Part shown: piece by piece, positions 54,758-61,708 of the stretch
Layout: every line of letters starts with the position of its first letter
Position numbering within the stretch: the first letter of the stretch is position 1
DNA from: Chitinophaga silvatica
GTDB lineage: Bacteria; Bacteroidota; Bacteroidia; Chitinophagales; Chitinophagaceae
Direction of reading: 5' to 3'
DNA length: 64,000 nucleotides
Assembly (NCBI RefSeq): GCF_003419895.1
Contig: NZ_QPMM01000001.1
Span: 620,001-684,000, forward strand
Position numbers and translations under genes: made by a program
The notes under the pieces: generated by a model
Told to the model about the DNA's origin: nothing
The model's input: the letters and a program-made list of their open reading frames with translations, nothing else
Databases searched by the model: none

Positions 54758-55909
54758 ATGCAACTTCGGATACTCTTTGTATTGATACTTCATCTTTATG
54801 TTTCAACAATTTCGGCTCAAGGACGACTTACTCGAAAAGATGCTACAGCTTATGCTGCAAAGGCTTATCTGGAAATGAAAAATAAGGAACGTAACGACGC
54901 TGAGAAAGAATGGAGTAATGCTCAGATAGAACTTGATTCTTTCACAATGCGGTTTAAATATCGCATTTATGGCAATGCCCCGGCAGATGGCCGTTCTCTT
55001 TATATATCAATGCATGGGGGAGGAGGGGTTCCTGCTAAAGTGAATGATGAACAATGGAATAATCAAATTGGCTTGTATAAACCAGAAGAGGGTGTTTATG
55101 TTGCCCCACGCGCTACCACCAATACCTGGATGCTTTGGCATGAAGCAAATATAGATGATATGTTCGACCGCCTCATTCTGGATGCAGTTATTACCCAGGG
55201 AGTAAATCCTGATAAAGTTTATCTGCTTGGCTATTCTGCTGGTGGTGATGGTGCATTTCAATTGGCACCCCGAATGGCAGATAGATTTGCTGCTGCCTCT
55301 ATGATGGCCGGCCACCCGGGAGATGCCAGACCCTATAATCTGCGTAATTTGCCGTTTTCTATGTTTATCGGAGAATTCGATGCTGCATACAATAGAAATA
55401 AACTGGTGCCTGAGTATAGCGCATTACTCGACAGTATCCGTAATACCGATACTGCCGGATATATTCATCAACTTCATGTTTATCCAACCGGCCACTGGAT
55501 GGATCGTAAAGATACTATTGCTGTTCCGTGGATGGCTCAGTATAAAAGGAATCCGGCTCCAGACAAAGTATATTGGCGCCAGGATGATCGTACACATAAC
55601 TTCTTTTATTGGTTAGAAATACCAGCTGGCAGTGCGGAGGGAGGAAAAGAAGCAATAGCTTCAATCAAGAATAATACTATTACCCTGCTAAAAAATGACT
55701 ACGATACTCTTTATATTAATCTAAACGATACCTTACTGGATCTCGATAAGAAAGTGGTAGTTAAATACCAAAACAAAGTGATTTTTAACGATTATGTACG
55801 AAGAGATAAAACGCTGATAGATCAAAGTATCACTAACCGCAAAGATGCCGGGTATATTTTTGCTGCAAGACTATGCGTAAGTGGAACATCAGTGACTAGA
55901 TGGAAATAA
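54758..55909 (+). CDS. Secreted alpha/beta hydrolase, PHB depolymerase/esterase-like
   Basis: This 383-residue protein has a signal peptide (1-21, ending TISAQ). A helical linker (25-65) precedes the hydrolase fold: oxyanion region SMHGGGGVP, nucleophile Ser160 in LLGYSAGGDGAF and a possible catalytic His in YPTGHWMDRKD. It resembles secreted esterases of the PHB-depolymerase type. The C-terminal 90 residues form a beta domain. The ATG at 54758 is used; an in-frame start at 54734 would add eight residues before the signal. Its first 22 codons resemble those of the thioredoxin-fold gene at 40019. Confidence 0.85.
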   Translation: MQLRILFVLILHLYVSTISAQGRLTRKDATAYAAKAYLEMKNKERNDAEKEWSNAQIELDSFTMRFKYRIYGNAPADGRSLYISMHGGGGVPAKVNDEQWNNQIGLYKPEEGVYVAPRATTNTWMLWHEANIDDMFDRLILDAVITQGVNPDKVYLLGYSAGGDGAFQLAPRMADRFAAASMMAGHPGDARPYNLRNLPFSMFIGEFDAAYNRNKLVPEYSALLDSIRNTDTAGYIHQLHVYPTGHWMDRKDTIAVPWMAQYKRNPAPDKVYWRQDDRTHNFFYWLEIPAGSAEGGKEAIASIKNNTITLLKNDYDTLYINLNDTLLDLDKKVVVKYQNKVIFNDYVRRDKTLIDQSITNRKDAGYIFAARLCVSGTSVTRWK

Positions 55910-56404
55910 TTATTGACATCCCGGCTCTTTTTCCCATTTGAGGAAACTGGCATGAGCACTATCTACATAAAAATACTCCTGTTCGGGATAAGTAGCTGAG
56001 TATTTGGGCATCCAGGTACTTATATATTTATCCCGGTTTTTCCAGCTAAAAGTATAAGTAGTTGCTCCGGTACTTTTAATTATAACGGTATTACTATCTA
56101 CAGGTACAACTTCTTTGATCCTGGTAGTCAAAAATTCAATCCCGGTTTGTTCGTATAATTCGTTGTCACTTACCCGAATAAGTTGCATGTCCTGGCCGCA
56201 GGGGCGGAATACTACAAAGTTGTTACTGTCCTTCTGCACTACCTTAAACCAGGTGCCCTGGTAGCTTTTGCCCACTTTTGACGGAGGATTGTCGGCAGGC
56301 GCAGTGAGTGCAGTATCAGAAGAAGCGGTATTGGTGGAAGTTGAGCCAGGTTTGCAAGAGGCGTAGAGGAATATGGTTAATGCGATTGCAGAAATTTGGT
56401 ACAT
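55910..56404 (-). CDS. Lipoprotein of unknown function
   Basis: This 164-residue protein starts at the ATG at 56404, which gives a lipoprotein signal with lipobox FLYASC (Cys17). The frame is open upstream to 56542 but that part is unlike a signal peptide. After a Ser/Thr/Ala-rich linker (about 20-45) comes a beta-rich domain with GTWFKVVQKDSNNFVVFRPCG. The protein ends with Cys (GCQ). No family is recognised. Its stop codon abuts the stop codon of the hydrolase gene at 55909, with no spacer. Confidence 0.7.
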   Translation of the reverse strand: MYQISAIALTIFLYASCKPGSTSTNTASSDTALTAPADNPPSKVGKSYQGTWFKVVQKDSNNFVVFRPCGQDMQLIRVSDNELYEQTGIEFLTTRIKEVVPVDSNTVIIKSTGATTYTFSWKNRDKYISTWMPKYSATYPEQEYFYVDSAHASFLKWEKEPGCQ

Positions 56405-56605
56405 AGATGCTGTTTCGTTGGTGAAAATTTTTATTAGGTTCTGGTTATGATTACCATTAATTGGCTTCTTAATTATAAATATATTCAAAAATAGCAACTG
56501 TGAAAAGTTGCTAAATATAGTCCTGACTCTTAAATCATACATGATAATTTGGTGGATGTGGTAGTGATTTTATTCCCCAAGATTTTGTATACATTTATTA
56601 CAATT

Positions 56606-57310
56606 ATGAATATAATACAGGAAATTAATTACTATGCTGTTAAAAATGATTTGTCTGTCCTGAAGTGCAAAGACATGAAAGAATGTGTTAGTCAGGATGG
56701 TTTTATCTATGGTATAAAGGAAACAAAAGGCATCTCCCGTCATCTTATAGAAAATGTATATTTCCACGATGATGCTTTGGAAGTACAGTTATTCAATAAA
56801 AACGGTGATCAATTTACATTATCTGAAAATGGTTGGTTGGCCACTGCTATCGGAATTAAGGAGTCACGTAAAGGATTTGGAAATGGAATCATACCAACAA
56901 TGGATATTGCTGATCCACTTGGTAATACTCAGACAATCACTGCTGAAGTTAAATACTATGGTGGTGTTATTCAATTACACAGGCTATTAAAGTATTTATC
57001 AAACTGCCCGAATTGGGATATAGCAAGTGAGCGTAGGAATAAAATGGAGTTAAAGAAAATATTTTTAAGGCTAAAGAATGAAAAAGATATAAATATTACT
57101 CTATTTATTAATCCTGATGAAGATTTTTTGATAAGACTTTATTTTGAGAACAACATTTTTAAAATGCATTATTGTATCATAGAAGGAGATCTCTATTTAG
57201 GAGTAAAATATAAAGATGAACATGATTTTGAAAGCAATGACTTTTATGAATTCATGCATAAAGTTTATGAACTGTTCCCGAATATAGAAATTCAATTGCG
57301 AAAAGATTAG
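56606..57310 (+). CDS. Unrecognised protein, accessory region
   Basis: This 234-residue soluble protein begins MNIIQEINYYAVKNDLSVLK. I do not recognise a domain. The N-terminal half is beta-rich with a FNKNGDQFTLSENGWLA stretch; the C-terminal half is mostly charged helices (KMELKKIFLRLKNEKD). An alternative start at 56549 adds a hydrophobic N-terminus (MVDVVVILFPKILYTFITI) which could be a signal anchor. It lies in a low-GC stretch, convergent with the small gene at 57356. Confidence 0.55.
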   Translation: MNIIQEINYYAVKNDLSVLKCKDMKECVSQDGFIYGIKETKGISRHLIENVYFHDDALEVQLFNKNGDQFTLSENGWLATAIGIKESRKGFGNGIIPTMDIADPLGNTQTITAEVKYYGGVIQLHRLLKYLSNCPNWDIASERRNKMELKKIFLRLKNEKDINITLFINPDEDFLIRLYFENNIFKMHYCIIEGDLYLGVKYKDEHDFESNDFYEFMHKVYELFPNIEIQLRKD

Positions 57311-57355
57311 TTTTAGAATAGGAATTAACAGATGGCTCTATAGGTCAAAATTTCA

Positions 57356-57520
57356 TTACTTACAAATAATATTCACCATTTTAGGTAAAGCCTTATTTGC
57401 AGCCTCGAGCTTTTTAGGAGCAAAATCCTTAGGATCTAGATTGTCGAATTTCTTGTCAATTGTTAATGTAATTTCCTGTTGAGATAATCCGTTTTTAACT
57501 TTTGTTATTTTCATTTCCAT
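57356..57520 (-). CDS. Orphan copy of the small DUF6934-partner protein
   Basis: The ATG at 57520 opens 54 codons starting MEMKITKVKNGLSQQEITLT. The sequence is clearly related to the 52-residue product of 10840-10998, sharing (S/K)QE(I/V)xLTID, a K-rich centre and a helix with NKALPK or NRSLLK. It ends IICK, which is different from the other copy. Here no DUF6934 gene lies upstream: the frame in front of it is open but unrelated. An alternative ATG at 57514 would drop two residues. Confidence 0.6.
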   Translation of the reverse strand: MEMKITKVKNGLSQQEITLTIDKKFDNLDPKDFAPKKLEAANKALPKMVNIICK

Positions 57521-57743
57521 GATTATAAAGTTATTAACTTTTAATTGTAAAAAAATATCAACAACAAAAAAGATTATAACCCTCTGTTGTAATAATTTTT
57601 GTAACTGATTTAGCAACATTTATAGAACAATCACATCCTCTGGAGTTCCATAGTTCTAACCCGCTAAATAAGTATGAACCATTTAAAATAATTAGCGTTA
57701 TTTCTTTGATTAGTTTTTAACCCTTAACACAAAACCATAAACT

Positions 57744-57980
57744 ATGGAACAACCTATCGAATCAGCAATCATTAAAGAGATCAGCAATACTTTAGGTATT
57801 CCTGAGACTTCTATTTCCTCCGGACAATCAATTGAGGAATTAGGAATGACATCAATTCTGGCAGTTCAGCTTGCGTCCAAATTGGAGCAACAATTTGGAG
57901 TAAAGGCCGACATGGACGGTTTGTCTATGCATAGTACAATTGGTGAGGTCGCCGATTATTATAAAACTAAGGCTAAATGA
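57744..57980 (+). CDS. Orphan acyl carrier protein
   Basis: This 78-residue protein is an acyl carrier protein with the usual helices and length. The phosphopantetheine-attachment Ser is Ser37 in EELGMTSILAVQL; the canonical Asp-Ser-Leu is Thr-Ser-Ile, so the conserved Asp before Ser is replaced. Phosphopantetheinyl transferases usually need this Asp region, so modification might be atypical. No ketosynthase, acyltransferase or adenylation gene lies nearby, so it is not the housekeeping fatty acid ACP of a fab cluster and probably serves a special acyl transfer reaction. Confidence 0.8.
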   Translation: MEQPIESAIIKEISNTLGIPETSISSGQSIEELGMTSILAVQLASKLEQQFGVKADMDGLSMHSTIGEVADYYKTKAK

Positions 57981-58176
57981 TTTTGGTTATTTATTTTTAT
58001 TTTATAGTAATTGTTTTGAAATATCTATTCATATTTTTTGGCTAGATATTTGAATAATAGAAATGATTCTGTACACCGGGTCTATCTGATATAAACAACA
58101 TTATTTTGCCAGATAGACCCTTTGAAAAATATTTGGATAACCTTTATTTATACAAATAATTTTTTATGAATTATAA

Positions 58177-59145
58177 TCAAAATTCACAAAGAGGGAAACT
58201 ATAATTTTTATATGTAATTGCTTCATCAATCTTATTCATAATAAAGCCACCTTTTATCAATCTCTTCCCCTCATCTTGATAATAGTCTCCATTAAACAAA
58301 ACTATATTGTCATTAGATGATGTTTCAATATTACCTCTAATAAATCCCAATATATTTGATTCAGGTGTACTAATACCATAACTTAGTAAGTAAGATTTAT
58401 CTGGAAATATTACTGCTTTATTAGTATTCCAATTATATGGGTTCTGAAACTTGACCAAGGGGGATTCATGGTTATCTTTTTTCCAACAACGTTTTCCTTG
58501 TAAATGCCACTCAATCATGTTTCCTCTGACATGCCTTAAGTAAATAGAACAAATACCACCATGTGCATAACCTTGATTTTCCCGGTAACACTTATATTCG
58601 TATTTACCAGAAATATCAAAAGGTACTCCACGTTTAATTTGAAAGTAATTTTCCTGAGAAAGGAATTTCGATAATGGTGATAATGATGTATTCTTCTCTT
58701 TATAGGCTGAATATACTGATTTAATCTTTGATGTTAATATCTTTCGAAATTTTTTATATTCTTGCGTATCTTTGTTTTGTGTCATCTGTGTAGGGTACAT
58801 TACGTGTTCAAATGAGCTTAAATCAAAGTTAAATTTTGTTTTTTCATCAATTACTATAATGATTGGCATATCGAAAGCTACCCTTAAACCTAATTCATAT
58901 AATACATTGGGATTGTTTCCACTTACATCGCAAATTACTAATGGAATTTCGAATAGGTGATTAAAAATTCTACTCTTTATCTCGGGGTTGGTATTGTCAA
59001 AGCTGACAACTTCTGTGTTATCATAATTAATTGCGTCAGATACTATTGATGCAAGGATTTTTTTTACTCCTATCCAGTGACCTGCGGAATAATCATTTAT
59101 GCCAGAAATAGGCATAATTAACCCACATTTTTTGTTAAACTCCAT
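58177..59145 (-). CDS. TIR/nucleoside deoxyribosyltransferase-like protein with beta-rich C-terminal domain
   Basis: This 322-residue cytoplasmic protein has an N-terminal Rossmann-type domain (about 5-155) starting KKCGLIMPISG, with ICDVSGNNPNVLYELGLRVA, a motif shared by nucleoside 2-deoxyribosyltransferase and TIR-like NAD-hydrolysing folds; Glu84 is the expected catalytic residue. The C-terminal half (about 175-320) is beta-rich, with conserved-looking GKYEYKCYRENQG and IEWHLQGKRC; its fold is unknown to me. Related proteins often act as nucleotide hydrolases in anti-phage systems, but no nucleotidyltransferase or other sensor is next to it, so this role is inference. Confidence 0.6.
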   Translation of the reverse strand: MEFNKKCGLIMPISGINDYSAGHWIGVKKILASIVSDAINYDNTEVVSFDNTNPEIKSRIFNHLFEIPLVICDVSGNNPNVLYELGLRVAFDMPIIIVIDEKTKFNFDLSSFEHVMYPTQMTQNKDTQEYKKFRKILTSKIKSVYSAYKEKNTSLSPLSKFLSQENYFQIKRGVPFDISGKYEYKCYRENQGYAHGGICSIYLRHVRGNMIEWHLQGKRCWKKDNHESPLVKFQNPYNWNTNKAVIFPDKSYLLSYGISTPESNILGFIRGNIETSSNDNIVLFNGDYYQDEGKRLIKGGFIMNKIDEAITYKNYSFPLCEF

Positions 59146-59663
59146 GGTGAATATTAAAAGGTATTTTAGGGTATTTCGCTAGTTAAAATAGAGATTTATA
59201 TGGAATTTGTCAACATATTTATATAATTACCTTTAAATTATTTTTTTAATTAATTCCAATTTATAAATGATGTCTTTCATTTCTCATTGAGTAATAAGTT
59301 TACATACGCAAATTAAGAATGTATTGACCATATCAGGGTTATAACCCTTAAGTATTTCTCGATCATCTGAGAACTTTTAGTTGATGAATGTTCTGGCTGT
59401 TCTGGTTTGGATATGTAATTGTCAAATTAAGGTATAATTTTTAAGTTAAAAAATGAATGGACAGCTAACTTTTTTAGAACATTTTTAGCTTAAATTATCC
59501 CATTCTCTATTTAAAAGTATGGTAAAAGTGATTACTTTTGCGCCTGTTTTTAAGAGACCATTCAAATCTGCCATATCTCAAAAACCTTGGGAAAAGCCAC
59601 TACGATAGTAGAAAATTCAGATATGCGTTATAATTATTATTTGGTAAGAAAAATACGGATTTC
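59146..59663. other. Intergenic stretch between the TIR-like gene and the secreted protein gene
   Basis: This 518-bp AT-rich stretch has no coding signal in either direction. It should carry the promoter of the divergent TIR-like gene and that of the gene at 59664 (candidate -7 element at 59533-59540). Confidence 0.5.
59533..59540 (+). promoter_or_regulatory. Candidate -7 element of the secreted protein gene at 59664
   Basis: TACTTTTG fits the TAnnTTTG consensus, followed by CGCC. Transcription would start near 59547, leaving a leader of about 117 nt. The -33 region has TTA rather than TTG. Confidence 0.4.
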
Positions 59664-60959
59664 ATGCAAAAACCATTAAAATCAATATTCCTACTGTTAT
59701 TGCCTTTTGCCTGCTTCGCTCAGAAAACTGTTTTACCCGGAAACCCAGACATTAATGCCAAACGATTAAAACCGGGAAAATCATTATTCACGATCTATTA
59801 CGTAAAAGACCAGACCTGGACCAAAAAAGGATCATATACCAACGAGCTAACTATTTTAGGAAATGAGATGTATTTTATTACCAACTACATCGATGAGAAA
59901 GAGAAATGGTATAAAAAGAGAACTTCTGTAGCTGATGCAAAAACACTAAGTCCTGTTAGTTATAAATCCGAAGGATTAAAGAATGTGCTTGATCTGAAAT
60001 TCGGTAATCCCGTTACCGGTAAAGAACATTTTCTGAATGGGGAGAAGGATAAGCAACTTGAAATAAAGCCAACAGGCAAATATGTTGATTTTAACATAGC
60101 CGAACTTCTCTTTACCACTTTGCCACTGGATGTGGGCTACAAAGCTACTGTTCCCGAGTTTTACTACGGTTCAAGCCCCGACAGTGTATTATCCAACTAC
60201 CTTATTAAAGATGTAAAAAGCTATTTACATTACTCTCCTAAAACAGGGAAACACGAAAGCTGGCTTGTTAGTGTATTGGAAGAAGAGTCTGGCGTTATCT
60301 ACACATATATAATAGATAAGAAAGATCACAGGATCTGGCAACGTGAAATGCCGGCAGGTGGAGGTACTATTGAAATTTGTACGAATGAGGAATTGGATTA
60401 CCTGCCTATAGAAAGCAAATTTGATAAAGAAGAGAATCTAAACAAATTGGAGAAAGGGAACAGTGCAATTGTAGGCACCGCATTTGCCAGAGATCACAAC
60501 AAAGGAAGTTTGGCAGTGGTAAATATCAATAGGGCTCAATATGCCCCAATAGGTACAGTAGTATCTATTCTTCCTAATTCACCCTACATCCAGGAATGGA
60601 AAGAAGTGAACAGAAAGATCCGGAAGGGTAAAAAATTACCGGAAGTACCTATCGACCCTAACGTTGCTGCCTGTATTAAAACAACAAAAGTCTACGATGA
60701 TAAAGGACATTTCGAATTTACGAACCTGATGCCTGGCGAATACATACTATTCACAACTTTTGGGTATACCCACCGTTATTCTTATCAATACCGTAGTGGT
60801 ACGTCCTATCTGATGCACCCAAGCGGAGCGGTGCTCTCATCTAGTCCTACTTATGGCTCTGCCAGTGCTTCCTCAGGCGCAACAGCTGAAATAGAATCAA
60901 TTGTCACCATTCGGAAAGACGGCGATAAAGTAGACGTTAGCCTGAAAGAGGTACGTTGA
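59664..60959 (+). CDS. Secreted protein of unknown function (DUF3108-like N-terminus)
   Basis: This 431-residue protein has a signal peptide (1-19, ending CFAQK). The N-terminal 230 residues form a beta-rich domain whose pattern (LKPGKSLFTIYYVKD, then NAELLFTTLPLD-like and VLEEESGVIYTYIIDKKDHR) faintly resembles the DUF3108 lipocalin-like group. A C-terminal part (about 255-430) contains a carboxypeptidase regulatory-like stretch, VYDDKGHFEFTNLMPGEYILF, with a low-complexity Ser/Ala-rich insertion. No enzyme motif is visible. A terminator hairpin follows. Confidence 0.75.
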   Translation: MQKPLKSIFLLLLPFACFAQKTVLPGNPDINAKRLKPGKSLFTIYYVKDQTWTKKGSYTNELTILGNEMYFITNYIDEKEKWYKKRTSVADAKTLSPVSYKSEGLKNVLDLKFGNPVTGKEHFLNGEKDKQLEIKPTGKYVDFNIAELLFTTLPLDVGYKATVPEFYYGSSPDSVLSNYLIKDVKSYLHYSPKTGKHESWLVSVLEEESGVIYTYIIDKKDHRIWQREMPAGGGTIEICTNEELDYLPIESKFDKEENLNKLEKGNSAIVGTAFARDHNKGSLAVVNINRAQYAPIGTVVSILPNSPYIQEWKEVNRKIRKGKKLPEVPIDPNVAACIKTTKVYDDKGHFEFTNLMPGEYILFTTFGYTHRYSYQYRSGTSYLMHPSGAVLSSSPTYGSASASSGATAEIESIVTIRKDGDKVDVSLKEVR

Positions 60960-60984
60960 TCAACTTACACATAAAAGCATAACA

Positions 60985-61017
60985 AGGGGCCGTCTCAAAG
61001 CATTGAGACAGCCCTTT
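60985..61017 (+). terminator. Terminator behind the secreted protein gene
   Basis: GGGCCGTCTCAA (60987-60998) pairs with TTGAGACAGCCC (61003-61014) with one C/A mismatch, followed by a short TTT. It lies 28 bp behind the stop codon and may also serve the convergent gene ending at 61067. Confidence 0.65.
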
Positions 61018-61066
61018 GATGTTAGGCATGATGGAAAGCCTTTTATGGCTCCAATTGACCTTTATT

Positions 61067-61624
61067 TTAATATTTAGGTTCTCCCCATTTATTCAGCGCA
61101 GGATTACCAGGCATGGTTACCGGGCATGCTTCGGACGCTGCCTTAATCTTTTTGCTGATACTGCAGCCACAAACCTTGCAAACACAATCTGCCGCTCTTT
61201 TACCAATAGTATCCTTAGATTTGGATGTTACCAGTTTTTGCAGGAATTTCTCGGGCTTCACCAGGTGTTCACAGGAAAGGCAGGCATCTTCTCTTTTTTC
61301 CAATACTTCATCACTCACCACTGTAAAACCAGATTTGGTCCAGTTTAATAAGGCTGTTCCCGCTCTTTTAATCAAATCTTTGTTAGTTAATTCTTTTTCC
61401 TCCTCAACTCCATACATTTTATTGCCAGGATCATTTAACAAGGCATTCAAAAAGGGCGCACTCTGACGGCTAATAATAAGATTTTGGGCATATACAGGAT
61501 CATTGATTGCCCGCAATAGTGCGTTGGTTGGTGCGCTCCCTGGCAAACCTAGAAAGCTGCCGAATTTTACGGCTAAATCGTCAAATGAACTGCTTTCGTC
61601 TACCTCAAGAATTTCATGTATCAT
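61067..61624 (-). CDS. Protein with C-terminal zinc-ribbon-like Cys cluster
   Basis: This 185-residue protein has no signal peptide. The first 110 residues are helical and without a known motif. A Cys cluster follows: Cys115 and Cys118 in DACLSCEHL, then Cys147, Cys149, Cys152 and Cys154 in CVCKVCGCSI, and Cys167 in SEACP. The arrangement suits a zinc ribbon as found in small phage- or toxin-associated proteins. It lies 85 bp behind the Hint-metalloprotease gene on the same strand, with a hairpin between, and probably belongs to the same functional module. The function is unknown. Confidence 0.65.
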   Translation of the reverse strand: MIHEILEVDESSSFDDLAVKFGSFLGLPGSAPTNALLRAINDPVYAQNLIISRQSAPFLNALLNDPGNKMYGVEEEKELTNKDLIKRAGTALLNWTKSGFTVVSDEVLEKREDACLSCEHLVKPEKFLQKLVTSKSKDTIGKRAADCVCKVCGCSISKKIKAASEACPVTMPGNPALNKWGEPKY

Positions 61625-61650
61625 GGTACTTACTGGATTTGTGACTAAGA

Positions 61651-61694
61651 AATAAGGAGCCTGTAATACTTTGCAGTATACAGGCCTCCTTATT
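61651..61694 (-). terminator. Long hairpin between the metalloprotease and Cys-cluster genes
   Basis: AATAAGGAG (61651-61659) pairs with CTCCTTATT (61686-61694); after single-base bulges CCTGT (61660-61664) pairs with ACAGG (61680-61684) and ATACT with AGTAT, loop TTGC. The T-tract on the minus strand is poor, so it may be a partial terminator that lets some transcription reach the downstream gene. Confidence 0.6.
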
Positions 61695-61708
61695 ATTGAA
61701 GCCGGTTA

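Noticed and set aside
58177..59145. Calling the TIR-like gene part of a CBASS or Pycsar system
   Set aside because: No nucleotidyltransferase or cyclase gene lies next to it, so there is no support for a cyclic-nucleotide system.
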